A stretch of DNA of 64,000 nucleotides from Rotaria sordida (lineage: Eukaryota > Rotifera > Eurotatoria > Philodinida > Philodinidae), in contig CAJNOL010000689.1 of assembly GCA_905250125.1 (NCBI GenBank), positions 1-64,000 of the forward strand, given 5' to 3'. The position numbers and the translations under genes are program-made. The notes beneath the pieces were generated by a model. That model searched no databases, was not told the DNA's origin, and saw only the letters and a program-made list of their open reading frames with translations. This document shows, in pieces, positions 21,320-33,069 of the stretch. Each line of letters opens with the position of its first letter. Position 1 is the first letter of the stretch.

Positions 21320-24100
21320 AATGTCAATGACACTTCCCAAGCATCGTTTCAATTTTTTGTTGCCTTCAAAGGCATCTATCGTTGATTTCGTTTGAAAATG
21401 TAATAAAGATTTCGTCAAATGGTGATACTAAATCGAAATTTGATATGCTTGCATGGTGAGTGAAGAGCAACAACTGAAAAAAAAAAGGAAATGAATCAAA
21501 GAAAAATGCTTGATCGAAACAAAAAATTTTCGCTATGGATGGTAATTTCGTTTATTCGTAACACTCAAAAACCTGTTAAACAGAACAAAAAGAAAACTAA
21601 AGAATAAAGAGTTATGAGAACTAATGTATTTGATTTGCACATTCATCACCATGATCGCCATGCTGTCCAAGAAAAAGTCGTAAAACAAACCTTATACAAT
21701 GCCGAAATTTTCTATTTGTTAGTTCAACAGAACTGTTTTTGCCAATGTCTATTGATACCCTGTTATTTTACTCGATCTCCCAAACACCTACACAGCCAAT
21801 TACGATCATTGAGAAATGAATATAACAGTTGTACTTGATGATTAAAAAACGTTTACGAAAAACTATAGAACCTACGTACAAAATTAACAAAGAAGGGTAA
21901 AGATCGAAGTTTGAGAACGAGAAACTTATAATCACAATAATCCGAAAACTGAATAGAAAATGAGCATTTTTCTAACGAATTCCTCTGTTTTGTAGAATAT
22001 ATGAAGGGATCATATATCTCGTTGAATTTGCATCAGCACATGTATGACATCTGACTTGCATGGATGAAGTACCAGAGGAGAATATTCATTCTTCATCCTA
22101 CACTTCTTTTGAAAGCTATTTAGCTTGAGAAAATCACTGAAATTTTTTTTCTTTTTGTTCTTCTCATTGTTAATCTTTCATGAAGCACTCGAGTGCATAT
22201 ACTCAACATGTACAGTTTTCTCTTTTCTGATTCTTCAATTTCCCAGTTGGTGTGTGGGTGTTATTGAAGAGACGAACATACCCACACCCTTATTTGATAT
22301 CACTGACATAACGAAATAAAATGAACAGAATTAGACAGTTACATGATACACATATTTAGATTTTATTACAAATGATAGTAATTCTGTCTCCAACTTTCCA
22401 AGGCTATCTACTGAATACTATCAAAAGAACGACTAACACAAGTGAAAAGTTACATGTACGAATACAAAAATTTTTAAATCAGATCTGTTGTCATGTAATT
22501 TTTGCTTTTGTTGTTCTTCCCTCTTCCCCTCTCCATTGGATGATGTTGGATGATATTTGTTGAAAGATCGAGAAAGGATTACTATAAGTTTAAATAAAAA
22601 CCAAGCATTAATCTCTTTAGGCACCAAACATATTTCAAGATTTGAGATAAGTTCTGAGTATTAATGGGAATCAGCTACGTCACTACAAACGATGACACTA
22701 AATCTGCCAGAGGTTTGAATAAACTAGATCTAGATTGTTGTTATTTATAGAGAGTGTATAAAATATATCTGATTTTTTCTTCAATACGGTACGTTCTTGG
22801 AGAAACAATAATAGAAAACAAGATTCACCATTATGTCAAAATGAGAATTCTAAAAATAGATTATAACGTTCTTTGGCATGTGATAAAACTCACAAGTGTA
22901 ACAGATCTATCTGCCTTATTCTTTGACAAGTCATTTCATTTATTTTTCTTTTTATTCAATATTAGTTTTATCAATACATGTTGAAACATTTCAAATTGAT
23001 CAACCAAATCAAATAGATTTTGAACAGAAAAAAAAGTCATTTTTATATATTTATTTATTCAATATAAAAAAAAAATATTTCGCCTAGAACAATCATTAAA
23101 CTTTAAAACTAATTGAATTTCTTAAATATCCATGACTTTCTAAACATCTGTTTATCGAACAGTTTTTTTTGTTGTCTTGTTTTTGTTTGTGAAATATTTA
23201 TCTTCGATGTCTAAGAAATTCTGAACAATAAAAAAGTAAATGAGTAAGTTTGGAAAATAATCCTGTTGACATCATTTTCCTAAACCATACCAATTGAGAT
23301 CAAAAAATTCTTATTTATATATTAATATAATCATCATGATTGTCAAAATACACCATCCATACTATCAACGAATGAGTGGTGAGCAATGATGATCTACAGG
23401 GTGCAACAACAAACTATAACAACAAGTAAATGAAAACATACATAATCATCAACGTCAATCTAAATGAAAGTATATTGTAACATACAATAATAATTTTGGA
23501 TAGACAATTGACATTGATGTTGAATGATCACGGAAACATTATAAATAGTCTGATTAAATCATTATCTATGTGTAAAAACTTCTCTCAATAAATTGTTTAT
23601 GTTTTAGCTTTAATTATCAAAAAGATGTTCTACTTTAATTTGATATTTCGAATGGTTTATCAGTTCAATTTTTCCATAATAAGATAATAAAAATCAATTG
23701 ATAGTTCTACCAAATATTTGAGAATTATGAAGTTATACGAATGTTTCTTATACAAAAATTCTGTAACTCCTTATCATTATAGCAAAAGAATTATTCAATC
23801 ATATATATTTTTTCTATGAACACTGTCTTTATTTTAAAGTTACATTCATACAGATCGTTTATCCTATAGAAATATTGTTTTGATCAACGAATATTCTAAA
23901 TCATGATTATCATTTTCCATAACAATTGTCATTCAATTCAGATTACTCAAAGAACAAAAAAACCAACAACTAGTATGTCAACGTTTCATACATATCCTCT
24001 TTGCATTGAAAATAACGATATTATCTTAAATATAAATAAGCATTAATAAGTTTTATTGAACGAAAAAAAAACAGAAACAACTAAAAAAAAATCATTCAAA
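21320..24100. other. Long gene-poor stretch
   Basis: No credible coding sequence or RNA gene. The only structure seen is the short dyad at 22249-22290. The region from 23000 is very AT-rich with many homopolymer runs. Confidence 0.45.
22249..22290. repeat. Short telomere-like dyad
   Basis: GGTGTGTGGGTG (22249-22260), spacer TTATTGAAGAGACGAA, then CATACCCACACCC (22277-22289). The arms are near-complementary, so this can form a small hairpin. Confidence 0.65.
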
Positions 24101-24111
24101 TATATGAATTA

Positions 24112-25377
24112 TTAAACAAGTCTTCCAATATATTGAGTTTTTGGATAAATTTCAGTTAATTGTGGCCATTGAACAAGAATATGTACAGGTAAATATTGAA
24201 GAATTTTTCCACTTAATGATAAAGATTGCACACGACATATACTTTCAACAAAAACAATTTTTGGTCGATCAATAAGAAAGAAAAGCTAAGAAAATAAATA
24301 AGAATAAATATTTTGATCATTAATTTGAAAGCAAATGAAAACAAAAAATATTTACTGATAATAATAGACTAGCAATAACAATTGGAATACATGTACCTGG
24401 ACCATTGATAAGAATCTAATTGAAATCAAAGTAATAATATATGATGAATCTTATAATAAACTTACAAGTTTAGGTCTAATACGATAAACTAATGGAATAA
24501 CAGTAAAAAATGCCCAAAGAGTAGTAAAAATAGAACTAAAATAACTTTGACCAACATGACGACTTCGATTAATAAATGAAACATTCATATCATCCAAAGT
24601 CTAAAAAAAAAACATAGCTATTATCTTTTATTAAAAGTTTCGCCTCTATTGAAATTAATATTTTATTTTATTTTGGCATATAAAGTTCGAATGCAGTATA
24701 TCAATATACAAAAGCATTAGAGACATTTACTATATACGTTTTATCTACTTCTTTTCTGAGAAAAGTGGAAATTATGGAAAAGTTTCGAAGATACTAGAAG
24801 AAATGGTAGAAATCCAAATATATAAAGCAAATCAAATAAGTGGAGAAAAATTCTCGAATGATCAATCAATTGAGAGAAAGTTGCAAAAATTCTAAGGGTT
24901 GTGTGAAGGTATAACAAAATAGTTCAAAGCCCATGAATATCCTGGAGTAGATTTCAGATTACAAAAATTCCAAAATCTGCCATTTCTCCGTCATCTAAAG
25001 GCATAGTTCATATATCTTCACTTTGCACAAAGAAATAGACAACACAACAAAGTCTATTCACATAATAAATGTCTCTAAAGCCTCTATCTACAGATATGCT
25101 GCATCTGAACGCTGCATAAAATAAAATATTCATTGTAAATTAATGCTCACATTCTGTTCAAATTCTTTCATTTTCTTGGCACTCATTGTGTCCGTAGATG
25201 CAATAGTATAATATCTTGGTTTATATACGTTCAAATCAGTACCTGATAATAGACGAAACATTTCCGTTGTATGACCACCTAATGATCATAATTATATACG
25301 TTAATGAATATTTCAATATATATTCACTTACCAGAACCAAGTACAATTAATGTTGAAATTGTTTTCTTTTGATTCAT
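24112..25377 (-). CDS. ALG14: ALG14, UDP-GlcNAc transferase membrane-anchor subunit homologue
   Basis: Five exons on the minus strand: 25377-25332, 25278-25151, 24600-24466, 24415-24356 and 24285-24112, all GT-AG and in phase, giving 180 residues. With ALG13 this protein adds the second GlcNAc to dolichol-linked oligosaccharide on the cytosolic face of the ER. The N-terminal LIVLGSGGHTTEM, TLDDMNVSFINRSRHVGQS, ILINGPGTCIPI, VFVESICRVQSLSLSGK and the C-terminal YPKTQYIGRLV are all hallmark ALG14 segments. The usual N-terminal hydrophobic anchor before the glycine motif is absent from this model; human ALG14 is about 216 residues, so the N-terminus is short. Intron 2 is 550 bp, unlike the 50-bp neighbours. 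A TTTCTGTAG acceptor ends 25 nt before the ATG, suggesting a trans-spliced leader. FAU lies 195 bp upstream on the same strand. Confidence 0.92.
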
Positions 25378-25571
25378 ATTTATTTCACTTTTCTATTATA
25401 GTCTACAGAAAGTATTAAATAAGATGAACAAAATAATTAATTGGAAATTTTGATTTTAATGATAATATTTTATTTAAAAACAAAAACGAAAAAAAAAACT
25501 GATATTGCCAATCTTCTTATGATGGAATACAATAGACAAATAAATAAGAAGTTGTTTTCATTTTTAGATGT

Positions 25572-26100
25572 TTATGATGCAGCTTGTTGATTTGAATTTG
25601 GTCCACGACGACGACCCACTCCGGTAACCTTGTTAACAAATCGTTGTTTGTATTGAAGACGACGTTTAGCACGTCCAGTTTTCTTCTTACGTTTTTCTTG
25701 TTTAGCAACCTAAATAGAATAAAATTTTTCCATTTTCTTCAATAAAAATTTTATTTTATATTACTTTTGGTGTTTGACCTTTCACTTTACCAGCACGAGC
25801 CAATGAACCATGGACTTTACCACCAAATAATTTCATAGTAGCATAAAGTGTTGAACCAGATATAAGTCCACATTGTTCAATTGTTTGTTCATCGTTCAAT
25901 AGTGTACCATGATAACTTAATACAAGTTCATTCATATCAACATCATATTCGTCAGCAATATATTCCTGAAGAAAAAAAAATATGGATTTAATCATGAGTC
26001 TAGAATATATAAAATAACTTACACGAATGTCTTGTACGGTATGATCGTTTTCAAGTTCGAGCGGAATGAGCTCAGTGTCACCACGAACAAATACTTGCAT
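25572..26100 (-). CDS. FAU: FUBI ubiquitin-like/ribosomal protein eS30 fusion (FAU)
   Basis: Three exons: 26100-26023, 25965-25765 and 25709-25572, giving 138 residues. Residues 1-75 are the ubiquitin-like FUBI part ([36 protein letters not shown]) ending in the processing diglycine [22 protein letters not shown] follows and starts ribosomal protein eS30 of the 40S subunit. The basic tail [19 protein letters not shown] ... [15 protein letters not shown] is highly conserved. FUBI is normally cleaved off after the Gly-Gly. The start at 26100 is fixed by homology. A GTTTTAG acceptor lies 27 nt upstream, consistent with a spliced leader. It is followed closely by ALG14 on the same strand. This is the best marker in the window for an expressed, undamaged host locus. 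Confidence 0.97.
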
Positions 26101-26129
26101 GATTTTTGTTTTTAATCTATCTCGTAACT

Positions 26130-27380
26130 AAAACAATGAATGAACAATTTAAGAAAAATTAAGATTATATTACGAGTCGTAAAAAGAGAAATTTCGAAAT
26201 TAATAATTATTCATAGTATTTTCACTAGTCATTTCTATTGGGTAATTATTGGGATAGGCGAATGTTTATATACAAGAAAAAAACTGAATGATTTTAGAAA
26301 TTTTTAAAATTTTTATTAAAACTATATTTCTTTAATAAAACAATATCAAAAATCAAATAATCTTCATTTTTATAACATATGTTCTTAATGATAGATGTCG
26401 CTCATCTACAGTCATATGAAGCGATATTGAACCGAACACTCATCTCTGATTTTTGCAATTTTGATGTAGTTTCTGCTATAGAAGAACACAACTCTTCTTT
26501 GATTACTGTTGTATTTTCGTTTTTCATCTCAAGCTCTTAAATAACTACAACAAAAAAAAGCAAAAAACAATCGCTGAAATAAAGCACATCCTATTTTGAC
26601 ATAATGTCCGACGAAATAAAAAAAGAAGAAACACTAAACATTCACTATGAGAAAGAAAAAAAACATGTTCTACTCATGCTATAAATCTGACATGTTCATC
26701 AAAAAGAAACAAATAATAAAAATAACATTTTTAACATTAAAAATGCACACTGTTTATTATAATGCGTCATCGTCATATTATCATTTGTAATTGATAATAG
26801 TTTATTTGTCACCGATTTTTTTTGCTTTTGATGATTTTATTTTTGGGAACTTTCTAAAATCAACTAAAATTCCAACAACTGATAAGTGAACAAATACTTT
26901 TTCCGATGCAATACGTGCGCTTATCTGATATAGAGACATATTATTCATGCATTTTTTGAATAGAGCGTGTGAGTGTGTATCCTAGTGTGAGGATGGGCAT
27001 TGCTCCCACTCACAATCTTTCTATCGTAGGAAGTTAGAAATGAAAACAAACTAATCCTATAAATAACAGAATAATCGATCAGACTACTCGTTCAACATTG
27101 TTTTGTAACTCTTGTGCCAATATTTCGAGAAGGACCTTCTTTTGTATCACACTATCTCCTGTATGCCGCATAGACAAAAATGAAATGATTATATATTTCT
27201 TCTGGTGAGAATATGAGTGAATCAGTTGTTTCGTTATAAAATGTAAAAAATAAACTATATGATCTATTCAACTTTAATCATTTTTTACTCATGACAATGA
27301 ATACAAAAAACAATAACTAACACGATAAGCGAAAAAATTCAAAAGAGAATTGATTAATATATGAATCAACAAAAATGAAT
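26130..27380. other. Intergenic, AT-rich; contains one degenerate telomere-like dyad
   Basis: No coding sequence is supported. At 26965-27013 the plus strand reads GCGTGTGAGTGTGTATCC, then GTGTGAGGATGGGC, a short spacer, and CTCCCACTCACA, i.e. a degenerate G-rich then C-rich dyad. Confidence 0.5.
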
Positions 27381-27387
27381 TTCTAAA

Positions 27388-29264
27388 TTAATCGATCCAT
27401 AAATCAAATTGTTCTTCAGACCATTTACAAATAAAATTATTTTCATTTAATTTTGTTCTTGATTGATCTATTAACCATTGTCGAATATCTGAATTGTTTG
27501 TTTCTGTTGATGCTGCAAATTTCGAATAATTTATACTCAAAAAAGATAAATGTTTCAATTTGCGTATTAATAATGATATCAATTCATTTGATTTAAATGC
27601 TCTTTTAATAATTAATTGTTCGATATTTGAAAATAAATAACATATTTTTCTCATTTGTTTTTCTGTTAATTCCATTACGCACCAAAAATCAATTCCTAAT
27701 TGTTTAATTTTTTTTAGTTCAACTATGATTTGACGACGATTATGGGATGTTGCTCTTCTTAACATTTCTATTAGATAATTATAATCTATTTCAATTGATA
27801 TTTGTGTTGTATTATATTTTAAAATATCACAGAATAAATTTGAATTAATTCGAGTTTTAAATACTATATTTTTAATTGATGATATATTTAAATATCGATT
27901 CAATTGATCATAGGTTATATCATCCGATATTTTCCATATTTCTAATGATTGTAGATTGGTAAAATGATCTTTTGATATTATATCTTTTGTTTTAATTTCA
28001 TGTAAAATTAATTGACGAATATTTGAAGTATCATTTATTTTTGCTGTTGATATTCGTTGACATGATGTCAAATATCTTAATTTATTTTTCATATATGGTA
28101 CTGTATAGATATATAAGCTACTTTCGTTCATGTAATAATCACATGTAACAAACCATTTTTTTCCTATTAACCAAAAATCTGTCATAAATGATTCGATTAA
28201 TTCATTAATATTTATAATATTTCTGTCTAAGTAAGAATTGAAGAAAAATTTAAAGATTTCTAATTGAGGTATATATTTTTGAATAAAATTTTTCCATTCA
28301 TAACCATGGTTAATGTTGTTTTCATTAAGAGAAAAAGGAGAGTTACCTTCTAATTCTAACTGCTTCAATTGAGTTAAGCATGACAAATATAGAAGTAAAT
28401 CTAGACTCCTCTCTCTATGGAACCCGTGCATTTTTAGAGAAGTTAATGTTTCAAATGTATGCTGTTGTGGATAATATATAGAATCAAAAAAAAAAATTTC
28501 ATGAATATGAATTGATTTCATATTTGCTGTGTGTAAATTGAGCCATCCTAAATTATGAATAAACATCTTACCAAATTCATAATATTCGATAGTTGATTTT
28601 TGTATTAACAATGTTTCATTCACTCTATAAATTCATAACCAGAACCATCCCATGTAAAGTATTTTAATGTTTTTATTTCAAATAATATTATATTACGAAT
28701 TTTGTTTTTTGTATCATAGTCAGACTTATAATAAAATTTATTTTCAGATATTAATAAATATTTTAATTGTTGAAAATTTGGTAATAATAAAATAAGGTAT
28801 AGTAATTGATCAGTATCCTTCGGAATAAATGACAATGATTGAAGTCTAATATAAAATAATTCTATAGGATATTTTAATAGACATTGTTCAATATTTGTAC
28901 ATGAATAAACATTATTCGATAATGTTAATGATTTAACATGTTGAATGTTAAGTGGTAAATTTTCAATAAGATTAAATTTTGATTTCATTATTATTTTATC
29001 AAAATTTAAATGATAATATTCATATGAATGTAATAATAATTGAAAACGATAATTAAGATTATTAAATGCATAGATGATATCATCACAATATAAATATTCA
29101 AATAAGTTTAATATTAATTCATTTGGTAAAAATTCAAATATTGATATATTTGGTTTCAATGTTTTCAATCGTCGAACAAGATGATAAACATTGCAATTCA
29201 ATGTATTCCCATCTTCGTGATCATTATTAGAATCGTTTATACCAAAACATTGTCTAAGTAACAT
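27388..29264 (-). pseudogene. F-box/LRR-like protein, copy 1, with a one-base frameshift
   Basis: Reading from 29264, the first 214 codons end in a stop near 28620. The frame then continues one base shifted to 27388 (about 410 further codons). Against copy 2 (33042-34178), this copy is one nucleotide short just before the shared GTGAATGAA/ATGAATGAA, so a single-base loss explains the break. An F-box lies at residues 43-80 (FEFLPNELILNLFEYLYCDD). Long weak leucine-rich stretches follow, ending FICKWSEEQFDLWID. F-box proteins recruit substrates to SCF ubiquitin ligases; such genes form large families in bdelloids. It is intronless. Unlike the other genes here there is no acceptor-like site near the ATG. 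An assembly error in the A/T-rich shift site is an alternative to a real frameshift. Confidence 0.8.
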
Positions 29265-29542
29265 GATTTACAAACAAACAAACAAACGAAATATATCGTA
29301 GGATGCTTTTATATATGATTTGTCTCGACTCAATTTTATCAACTGATAAGAAAGATAAGATAGTGAAACATGCCATGTTGAGAAGCTGTTTTATTATTCA
29401 GTTGAAGAAGATAATCAAGTTGTTGTTCTAAACGACATTCAAGCGTATTTGAATAAGATTCCTGTTTTGATCTTTGATACTTTTTATGAATAGATTGTTT
29501 TCATACTACACTTTTTTGCCAACTGCTGACTATCAAGGAAAT

Positions 29543-30147
29543 ATTCTCAGGTGCCAGAGCGCTTTTCAGCCTGAGTTTCGCGCATCGTGTAGTCCATAGT
29601 GAGCTGTGTCTATGGTAAAAAAAAAAGTTCGTGTTTCTGGCTTGTTTCTGAGGAGATATCGAGCTTCTAGTGAAGTTTCTCTATAGTAAGCCTACATTGG
29701 CAGCATTTTCCAATTTTGACCTGAAATTTTGCCTGCATACAGGTCTCAGCTAGACTAGTTTGCATAGAAAATTCAGAAGTTTTGAATAAAATATCTCTAA
29801 GATACGAAGCTTTGAAAAAAAAGTGCATACTATATATATTGTTTATGAAAAAGAGACCATGCCTTGATAGTTTCATATCTTAGAGAGACTTTATTCAAAA
29901 CTTCTGAAATTTTCTATGCAAACTAGTCTAGCTGATGCCTTTATACACGCAAAGTTTCAGATCAAAATTCAAAAGTATAGCTTTGGTGCCGCCAATGTAG
30001 GCATACGATAGAGAAAATTCACTAGGAGCTCGATGTCTCCTCAGAAACAAGTCAGAAACCCAAACTTTTTTTTATCATAGACACAGCTCACTATAGGCTA
30101 CAAGATACATGAAACTTCGGCTGAAAAGCGCTCTGGCATCTGGGAAT
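29543..30147. repeat. 605-bp fold-back element, arms ~270 bp, loop ~60 bp
   Basis: The left end ATTCTCAGGTGCCAGAGCGC matches the reverse complement of the right end (ATTCCCAGATGCCAGAGCGC...). The arms stay paired inward through TCTGAGGAGAYATCGAGCT, the AAACTTTTTTTT tract and TTTCTATGCAAACTAGTCTAG. The loop is around 29816-29878. Arm divergence is roughly one difference in ten, so the element is not recent. It has no coding frame. Target duplications could not be identified. It sits at the 3' edge of the transacylase remnant and probably inserted into it. Confidence 0.85.
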
Positions 30148-30149
30148 GT

Positions 30150-31490
30150 ACCTTTGTAAGCTTAGTTTTATTTTATGATCAACAAATACTGATATCATTC
30201 CACTATTTACTTCATTTGATGATGGTTGCATTGATTTAGCATGAGTCTTAATTAAACGAAGACCATCTTTATACGTCATACAACTAGCATAGAGAAGTGC
30301 TGTTATTTCACCGATACTAAAATCAACTGTTACGACACAATTTTTTACTGAGAAATTGAAATCGAATTTATTATGAATTAAATTTCTTCAGAGGCTATAA
30401 AATGGTTCAGAGAAACATAGATGTTAATTTGACTTCATGTTTAAAAAACGCATGTATTCTTTGGTATTAAATTTTATTGGTTCGCTCTTTCCTTTTCTCC
30501 ATTATTGAAACAACACGACATAGATATTGCTTCTATTCGCACTCAGTAAAGTGATCAAAAAAAAAGAAATCAAATATCACGATGTCGTTCAATTCTCTTT
30601 CTCCAACACATGATCGCTGAATCAACCATATCACCTTACACTAAGAGCAGCACACTTGATGGATCAGTCCGTATCATTGGTATATCAGGAAGGCTAATAT
30701 TCTATTTATAAAGTTATTTCATTAGTAGTTCTTCTAGAACCTCTATGGAAGATAAATGGTTAATGTTAACATTGAAAAAATGATTGATTTACCGAGCAAA
30801 TATAATAGTTACTGAACACTAAATTGTATACTGATACTTAGTATAGAATGTTGAGTGTTTAGTATTTTCTCAAACATATATAGTGATGGTATGATTTTTT
30901 ACTATTTGACTTTCACTTTTTAGTTTTTGCACACCAGCTGATGATGCCACATAAATAATAGGTTGAGTACAAGAAGTGGTACTGAGTTCTGTAATCGATT
31001 CTTTGATACATTGAGAATGAAGATTACAACCAAATATTCGATAAACAATATTAAATATTTCTTTGACAGTTAAATAATTAACAACTTGTTGTCTAAATGT
31101 TTGTTTTTATTATTTTGATACAAATAATAGATGATATTAAGTTTTCACTATACTAACAAATGGTGTACCTTGACCAGAAAAAAGAATAATACTCGTTATA
31201 CTTGGATCGATGAATGGTCTTGATAATTTTTGTTCATCATTTTCATTTTCAAATTTTTCTTGATTTAAATTATCTTTATTGATAAACAGACTAGATACAC
31301 CTATCATCTTCTTTGATTCTTGCTCAAGTCGTCGGAATTCTAGATGAGAGAATTATTCTTGTATCAATATTTCATTATTATCATCATTTATCGATATATT
31401 TTGATCTAAACTTGTACACGATGATATTGATAATTGTGGGCGTACAATTGAACGGTGAGTATTACTGTTAAAAGACACTTTGATCGATGT
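30150..31490 (-). pseudogene. Mitochondrial malonyl-CoA:ACP transacylase (MCAT) remnant
   Basis: Minus-strand pieces match MCAT in order: an N-terminal RSIVRPQLSISSCTSL and FRRLEQESKKM (31480-31310), then DPSITSIILFSGQGTPF (the LFSGQG motif, about 31200-31160), then VVNYLTVKEIFNIVYRIFG, TTSCTQPIIYVASSAGVQKL (31105-30905), then VVTVDFSIGEITALLYASCM with the catalytic serine in the GxSxGE context, and NSGMISVFVDHKIKL (30350-30160). The C-terminal third is missing: homology ends where the 605-bp fold-back element begins. An in-frame stop lies in the N-terminal part, and the first splice junction is out of phase. I infer a decayed paralogue. MCAT supplies malonyl-ACP for mitochondrial fatty-acid synthesis. 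Confidence 0.65.
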
Positions 31491-31499
31491 ACAAAACCG

Positions 31500-32990
31500 A
31501 TTCTTTCGAGATAATTAACAACATCGAAAACAAGGTCTTAATGAATATCAAAATAGTACCATTCTGGAAGAAGAAATCATACAAAACAGGTTTTTCTTGT
31601 TCACTGATCACATGTGCTGTTATCTGTTTGACTGCAATCTAAAAAAAGGGTGTCGACGTGGGGCTGGACCTGCATGTTAAAATTCAAATCCCATATCGGC
31701 ATCGGCATCCACACTCGAAACAAAATCTCACGTAACTTATTTACTTCTATTCGTGATATGTATTGAAAGTGAAATCGAACAGCAAATTTGAGAAGGTATA
31801 GAATATTTCTTTCTAATAGTTGTAAATATGTTCCAATAACATACTGTCAAGAAACAATTCTGAGAATTGTAAAATTTTTGTTGATGAGAACGGTTGCATC
31901 AATAAGAGTGTTAGAGATAATATAATTGCCTTTTCTTTTCAGATCTCTAAAAGTCAGTATTGTTTTATGAAATACAATAAAATGTAAAATGGTTAAAATT
32001 GTCATTGGGTCATGTTTAACTTTATAAATGAGACAGTAAATGAGAGCAGACATTTTTTTCCTGGCTCTATAACGTCGTCTCTATCGATTGATTGCAATCT
32101 TTAATTATAAGTAAAAACTGAGTCTATCATTAATTTCACACTTTTATTTTACTGTATTCTGGTTCGATTGACATACATCATTATGTTTTGAAAATTGAAA
32201 ATTTTCTTACCAATCAGTGAATGCATCATCACTTTTTCACCTTTAATCAATATTTATTATGTGTTGTAAGAAGAAATGCAAGAAGAAAATAGTACTTACT
32301 TTGCCATAAAAGCTCTTTCAAATCATTCACTCAAGAATTCTCAAGCTTTGGGTTGAATTTTTGAAGTAGAATGATTTCAAAAAATGATTTATTTCGAAAA
32401 TAATCATTGTTGTTATGTGCTATGCCTTAGAATATTTGGAAATCGTTTTTCATTGAAGAATTATTTTAAATTGTAGTTCTATAATGGAAATATTCATAGA
32501 GCTAGTCAATTGTCAACATCCCATTCAAGAATATCTATAAAAATATCAAAGCATGTTTCTTTTTTTGTGTCTACTTGATCTTGCTACTTTTCAGAACGTG
32601 AAATTAATTTGATCTAGCAGAAAAAAAGCTAGAGTTTGTAGATATCAATTCATGCTGGTATTAAAATGGAATATTATGTTTAGTTCTTAATAGGTTTCTT
32701 AAAAAAAAAATATTTTGAAGCACACGATAATACATTAGATGTCTTGATATTTTTTGCTCAGATCATTTTAACATAGGTTTTCACTATTCATAAATACGTT
32801 CACAAGTATTCCAAATATTGAATTTTCTTTCGTCTAAAGTATCGGATAGGCTTGTAAATCGACACTATCATAGATAACAATGTTGATTTCTATGATGAGC
32901 ATGGGTAATTTCGGTGTGTCTTCGTATATATTCTACAATAAATGATACTCAAATAAGCAATTTTTTTTAATTATTTGTTCTCTCCGGTTG
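31500..32990. other. Intergenic, with one degenerate telomere-like dyad
   Basis: 31648-31716 holds GGGTGTCGACGTGGGGCTGG, a ~22-bp spacer, then CCCATATCGGCATCGGCATC and CACACTCG: G-rich then C-rich, degenerate. No gene is visible up to the palindromes at 33000. Confidence 0.45.
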
Positions 32991-32998
32991 ATTGATCA

Positions 32999-33026
32999 CT
33001 TATGAAGGAACAAGTTCCTTCATAAG
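32999..33026. repeat. 28-bp palindrome next to the F-box breakpoint
   Basis: CTTATGAAGGAAC-AA-GTTCCTTCATAAG, with perfect 13-base arms and a 2-base centre. It overlaps the outer edge of the 50-bp palindrome at 33020-33069. Confidence 0.9.
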
Positions 33027-33069
33027 GTGAACGAAGGTATCTTATAAGATACCTTCGTTCACCTTATGA
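33020..33069. repeat. Perfect 50-bp palindrome at the end of F-box copy 2
   Basis: Arms of 25 bases (TCATAAGGTGAACGAAGG then TATCTTA) with no spacer; the centre is between 33044 and 33045. The right arm is the last piece of the F-box gene homologous to copy 1. The left arm is its exact inverted copy. Homology to copy 1 stops at the centre. Confidence 0.95.

Noticed and set aside
29667-30279. Open frames inside the 605-bp fold-back element
   Set aside because: Their translations are unrelated to any protein and reflect the inverted arms. Only the part beyond 30150 belongs to the transacylase remnant.
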